Of a DNA stretch of 7,491 nt, positions 4,862 to 7,491 are shown in pieces. Numbering within the stretch: the first letter of the stretch is position 1; the number at the start of each line of letters is the position of its first letter. Location: contig JAGXGU010000079.1 of the NCBI GenBank assembly GCA_024636575.1, positions 1-7,491 on the forward strand, read 5' to 3'. The notes under the pieces were generated by a model. That model was not told the DNA's origin. It saw only the letters and a list, made by a program, of their open reading frames with translations, and ran no database searches. The position numbers and the translations under genes were made by a program. The stretch is from Altererythrobacter sp. GTDB lineage: Bacteria > Pseudomonadota > Alphaproteobacteria > Sphingomonadales > Sphingomonadaceae.

Positions 4862-6452
4862 AGACACGATCACCACCCGTTTTAATTCGCGGCCGGACTC
4901 GCGGCTGGATTCGCGGTTCGCGCGGTTCGGCTGGTCCAACCGCTTGTCGCTCACTTCCCGCATTCTGGCGGTGAACGTCCTGCCCCTGGCTTTGCTCGGC
5001 GGCGGTATTTTCTACCTTGATGGCTACCGCAAGCAATTGCTCGACGAACGCTACAAACTGGCGCGGATCGAGGCCCAGATCACGGCTGAGGCATTGGCCG
5101 GCGCCACCCGCCAACGTCAGGAAGCGTTGCTGATCCAGATCGGCAAAGAACAACGCATGCGGCTGCGCATGTTCGATGCCGAAGGTATGTTATGGGCCGA
5201 CAGTTTTGCGCTCGATACCCCTGCATTCACCTTCGATGACCCGGTGGCAGAACCGTGGGATCAGGATTTTGCCCGGATGCTGGACCGCGCGGTGGACACT
5301 ATCGTCGGTGCGGACCCCATCCCGGATTACGTTGAACCGGCAGAGGCGCGCGCCGATTCCTGGCCGGAACTGGCCCGTGCCCGCGCACAGGGGCTATCGC
5401 AAATCCAGCTTCGCGATGCGCCTGACGGGACCCCGGTGATCAATGCTGCGGTGCCGGTCGGGCTCAAGGGTTCGACGCTTCTGACTACCCGCAACGCGGT
5501 CGACATCACTGAATCGGTGCGCAGCGCACGGTCGACCCTGGTCAGCGCGGTGTTTCTGGCATTGCTGGTCTCGATTGCGCTTTCACTGTTCATGGCGCGC
5601 ACTATCGTGCGGCCGCTACAATTGCTGGCGAAGGCGGCAATCCGCGTCCGCCTTGGCCGGGACCGGCAGGTAGAGGTGCCGCGGCTGCCTCAGCGACATG
5701 ACGAGATCGGATTGCTCGCCCGTGCGATTTCCGACATGACCAACGCACTTCGGCAGCGGATCGACGCGGTGGATCATTTCGCCGCTGACGTGGCCCATGA
5801 AATCAAGAATCCACTGGCCAGCCTGCGCAGCGCGATCGAATCGCTGGCCCGGGTCGAAGATCCGGAATTGCGCCGTCAGCTGACTGATATTGCATCGCAT
5901 GATGTCCGGCGGATCGACCGGCTGGTAACCGAAATCGCCGATGCCAGCCGGATCGATGCCGAATTGTCGCGCGCCGTTTTCGAAGAGATGGATCTGGCGC
6001 GGTTGACAGCAGCCATAATCAATTCCCGCGAAAGCAGGGGCGAAAACGAGGGCCGAGAGATTGAACTGAAGACGCCCATGAGCGGTGCCTGGGTGTGGGG
6101 TGTCCCTACGCGGCTGGAGCGGGTGATCGAAAACCTGCTCGACAATGCCGTTTCCTTTTCACCGCCGGGCGAAACCATTTCGGTTACGATCAGCCATGAT
6201 CATGATCTGGTGTGCCTCAATGTTTGTGACAATGGCCCGGGCATTCCCGAAGATGCGCGCGAAAAAGTATTTCAGCGGTTCCACTCCCTGCGCCCCGATG
6301 CAGAGGCATTCGGAGACCACAGCGGGCTGGGATTGGCCATCGCGCGGACAATTGCGGAGGCGCATGACGGATCTTTGATAGCGCAAGGCCGGGAAGAAGG
6401 CGGCGATGGTGCCTGCCTGGTGCTACGGCTGCCTGAACTGGTTCGTCACTGA
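4854..6452 (+). CDS. chvG: Sensor histidine kinase ChvG
   Basis: This is a 532-residue inner-membrane kinase that phosphorylates ChvI. In order: a cytosolic Arg-rich N-tail; TM1 about 34-55; a periplasmic sensor domain about 56-228; TM2 about 229-249; HAMP about 248-302; a HisKA dimerisation domain with H-box FAADVAHEIKNPL (His315); and an HATPase domain with N-box ENLLDNAVSFSP (426-437), G1 DNGPGIP (459-465), F-box FQRFHSLRP (473-481) and G2 GDHSGLGLAI (487-496). All catalytic motifs are intact. The start chosen is ATG 4854, inside the last codons of chvI. The same frame is open further upstream to 4743, but that would read inside chvI and add a non-family N-terminus. The stop is two bases before hprK, so it is in one operon with it. 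ChvG kinases sense acid or envelope perturbation; the exact ligand cannot be read from sequence. Confidence 0.93.
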   Translation: MAEDTITTRFNSRPDSRLDSRFARFGWSNRLSLTSRILAVNVLPLALLGGGIFYLDGYRKQLLDERYKLARIEAQITAEALAGATRQRQEALLIQIGKEQRMRLRMFDAEGMLWADSFALDTPAFTFDDPVAEPWDQDFARMLDRAVDTIVGADPIPDYVEPAEARADSWPELARARAQGLSQIQLRDAPDGTPVINAAVPVGLKGSTLLTTRNAVDITESVRSARSTLVSAVFLALLVSIALSLFMARTIVRPLQLLAKAAIRVRLGRDRQVEVPRLPQRHDEIGLLARAISDMTNALRQRIDAVDHFAADVAHEIKNPLASLRSAIESLARVEDPELRRQLTDIASHDVRRIDRLVTEIADASRIDAELSRAVFEEMDLARLTAAIINSRESRGENEGREIELKTPMSGAWVWGVPTRLERVIENLLDNAVSFSPPGETISVTISHDHDLVCLNVCDNGPGIPEDAREKVFQRFHSLRPDAEAFGDHSGLGLAIARTIAEAHDGSLIAQGREEGGDGACLVLRLPELVRH

Positions 6453-6454
6453 TC

Positions 6455-6943
6455 ATGACCAATCCGGCACAGCGCGCCCCGGTCCTTCGTCAGGCGGGAT
6501 GCGTTTCCATCGGTGGGCGCGGAATATTGATCGAAGGACCGCCAGGCTGCGGCAAAACCAGTCTGGCGTTGATGCTGCTGGATCGCGGCGGCCAACTGGT
6601 CGGCGATGACGGGGTCGGTCTGACCGTCCGGGACGGTCGGCTATGGGCAAGCCCGCCCGCTAATATCTCCGGAAAACTGGAAATCCGCAACGTGGGTGTC
6701 ATCCAGCTACCCACGATCGATGCGCCAGTGTCGCTCCGGCTTGTTTTGTCGGAAGATGCTCCTCGATTTGTTGAAATTGTAGAGAAAATCGAGCTGGAGG
6801 GTGTGCCGATACCCACCCTCTATTTTTACGCAAGGGGCGCAGCCGCGGCCATTCGCGCGGAATATGCACTGGCCCTGCACGGCCTGCCACTTGCGGCGCA
6901 AGAGCACGGCGTCGAATCCACCCTTCCCATAGGGCATAAATAG
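6455..6943 (+). CDS. hprK: HPr kinase/phosphorylase, short alphaproteobacterial form
   Basis: A 162-residue cytosolic enzyme that phosphorylates and dephosphorylates the regulatory serine of HPr, so tying PTS-based regulation to metabolic state. It consists of the catalytic domain only. The N-terminal domain of about 130 residues found in Gram-positive HprK (about 310 aa in total) is missing, as is usual in alphaproteobacteria. Visible motifs are Walker A GPPGCGKTS (28-36, Lys34), the acidic GDDG at 50-53, and the family signature region GKLEIRNVG (73-81). The ATG follows the chvG stop by two bases, and the gene is followed after 17 bases by rapZ, indicating one operon. In such organisms the PTS proteins serve regulation rather than sugar uptake, so the enzyme probably acts on an HPr encoded just downstream of the window. 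Confidence 0.92.
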   Translation: MTNPAQRAPVLRQAGCVSIGGRGILIEGPPGCGKTSLALMLLDRGGQLVGDDGVGLTVRDGRLWASPPANISGKLEIRNVGVIQLPTIDAPVSLRLVLSEDAPRFVEIVEKIELEGVPIPTLYFYARGAAAAIRAEYALALHGLPLAAQEHGVESTLPIGHK

Positions 6944-6960
6944 GGCCACACCGCGCGTTA

Positions 6961-7491
6961 ATGTCCGTCGATTCGGCCTCTTCCAAACACGATACGCGGC
7001 AGCATATTCTGCTTGTCACCGGCCTGTCCGGTGCAGGCAAGACAACTGCGCTGCGCGTGCTGGAGGATCTGGGCTGGGAAGCAATCGACAATTTCCCGAT
7101 CCGCTTGCTCGGTCGGCTGATCCTGAAACCCGATCAGGACGGCCCCCGCCCCCCGCTTGCCATTGGTTTCGATTCGCGCACTCGCGGGTTCAATCCGCCC
7201 GAAATTATCGACGAGGTAAGGGCGCTTGGCAGGCGCAAGGATCTGGTGATCACTACCCTGTTTCTGGACTGCAGCAACGGCGAGCTGGAACGGCGCTATA
7301 ACGAAACGCGCCGCCGACATCCGATGGCACATGGCCGGCCGGTCCATACCGGAATCGAGGCGGAACGCGATTTGCTGGAACCATTGCGGCGCTGGGCCGA
7401 TGCGATCATCGACACCAGCGAATTTGCCACCAACCAGTTGCAGCAAATTATTCGCGAACGATTCGCCGAAACCGCGCCGCATGAAATGTCG
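6961..7491 (+). CDS. rapZ: RapZ (YvcJ-type) nucleotide-binding protein, 3'-truncated by window
   Basis: 177 codons are visible from ATG 6961 with no stop; the family is usually about 285-300 aa, so roughly the last 40% is missing. Walker A is GLSGAGKTT (21-29, Lys27), followed by the family-typical LEDLGWEAIDNFP (34-46), a Walker B-like GFDSRTRGF (69-77) and FLDCSNGELERRYNETRRRHP (101-121). The N-terminal P-loop domain binds ATP/GTP. In E. coli the C-terminal domain is an RNA-binding adaptor that delivers the GlmZ small RNA to RNase E to control GlmS. The role in alphaproteobacteria is less clear. Position after hprK in the chvI-chvG operon, and usually before PTS EIIA and HPr genes, suggests a link to PTS regulation. 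No strong ribosome binding site is seen in the 17-base gap. Confidence 0.93.
   Translation, partial: MSVDSASSKHDTRQHILLVTGLSGAGKTTALRVLEDLGWEAIDNFPIRLLGRLILKPDQDGPRPPLAIGFDSRTRGFNPPEIIDEVRALGRRKDLVITTLFLDCSNGELERRYNETRRRHPMAHGRPVHTGIEAERDLLEPLRRWADAIIDTSEFATNQLQQIIRERFAETAPHEMS

Noticed and set aside
4097..4963. Open minus-strand frame of 288 codons opposite chvI
   Set aside because: It lies wholly antisense to chvI and the start of chvG, gives a His/Arg/Gln-rich product with no recognisable domain, and results from codon bias on the opposite strand.
1..7491. tRNA, rRNA, riboswitch, phage or defence system
   Set aside because: No cloverleaf or rRNA sequence, no recognised riboswitch consensus, and no nuclease, methylase, toxin-antitoxin or integrase gene could be supported. 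The only mobile DNA is the two dead remnants.

Overview
The window looks like chromosomal DNA of an alphaproteobacterium, most probably a sphingomonad (Erythrobacteraceae/Sphingomonadaceae type). The main evidence is the order pckA (divergent) | chvI-chvG-hprK-rapZ, a conserved alphaproteobacterial block. Further support comes from the short HprK, which has only the kinase domain, and from a two-hairpin palindromic repeat of a type common in alphaproteobacterial intergenic regions. This assignment rests on gene content; no database search was possible.

Layout. Positions 1-1600 are an accessory, gene-poor and visibly more A/T-rich strip. It holds the 5' part of a small basic conserved protein (minus strand, runs off the left edge), a possible 49-aa lipoprotein, the first codons of a dead IS3-type transposase orfA, a run of small hairpins, a secreted EF-hand protein (minus), and an internally deleted REP-associated/IS200-like transposase unit that keeps both ends but almost none of its gene. 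Positions 1600-3745 carry, both on the minus strand, a DUF937-type small protein and ATP-dependent phosphoenolpyruvate carboxykinase (pckA). A strong intrinsic terminator separates the two. The 342-base divergent region between pckA and chvI contains a candidate LacI-type operator, a weak candidate pckA promoter and the palindromic repeat.

Positions 4088-7491 are a tight plus-strand operon: response regulator ChvI, sensor kinase ChvG (8-base overlap), HPr kinase/phosphorylase HprK (2-base gap) and RapZ (17-base gap, cut by the right edge). Known biology of the families links envelope or acid-stress sensing (ChvG/ChvI) to control of carbon metabolism through HPr phosphorylation (HprK) and to gluconeogenesis (PckA, a known ChvI-linked gene in Agrobacterium). 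PTS EIIA and HPr genes would be expected just beyond the right edge.

I found no convincing new multi-gene system. The items most worth checking are the deleted transposase unit with multiplied ends, the palindrome upstream of pckA, the repeat lying close to the chvI start, and the hairpin run at 739-866.
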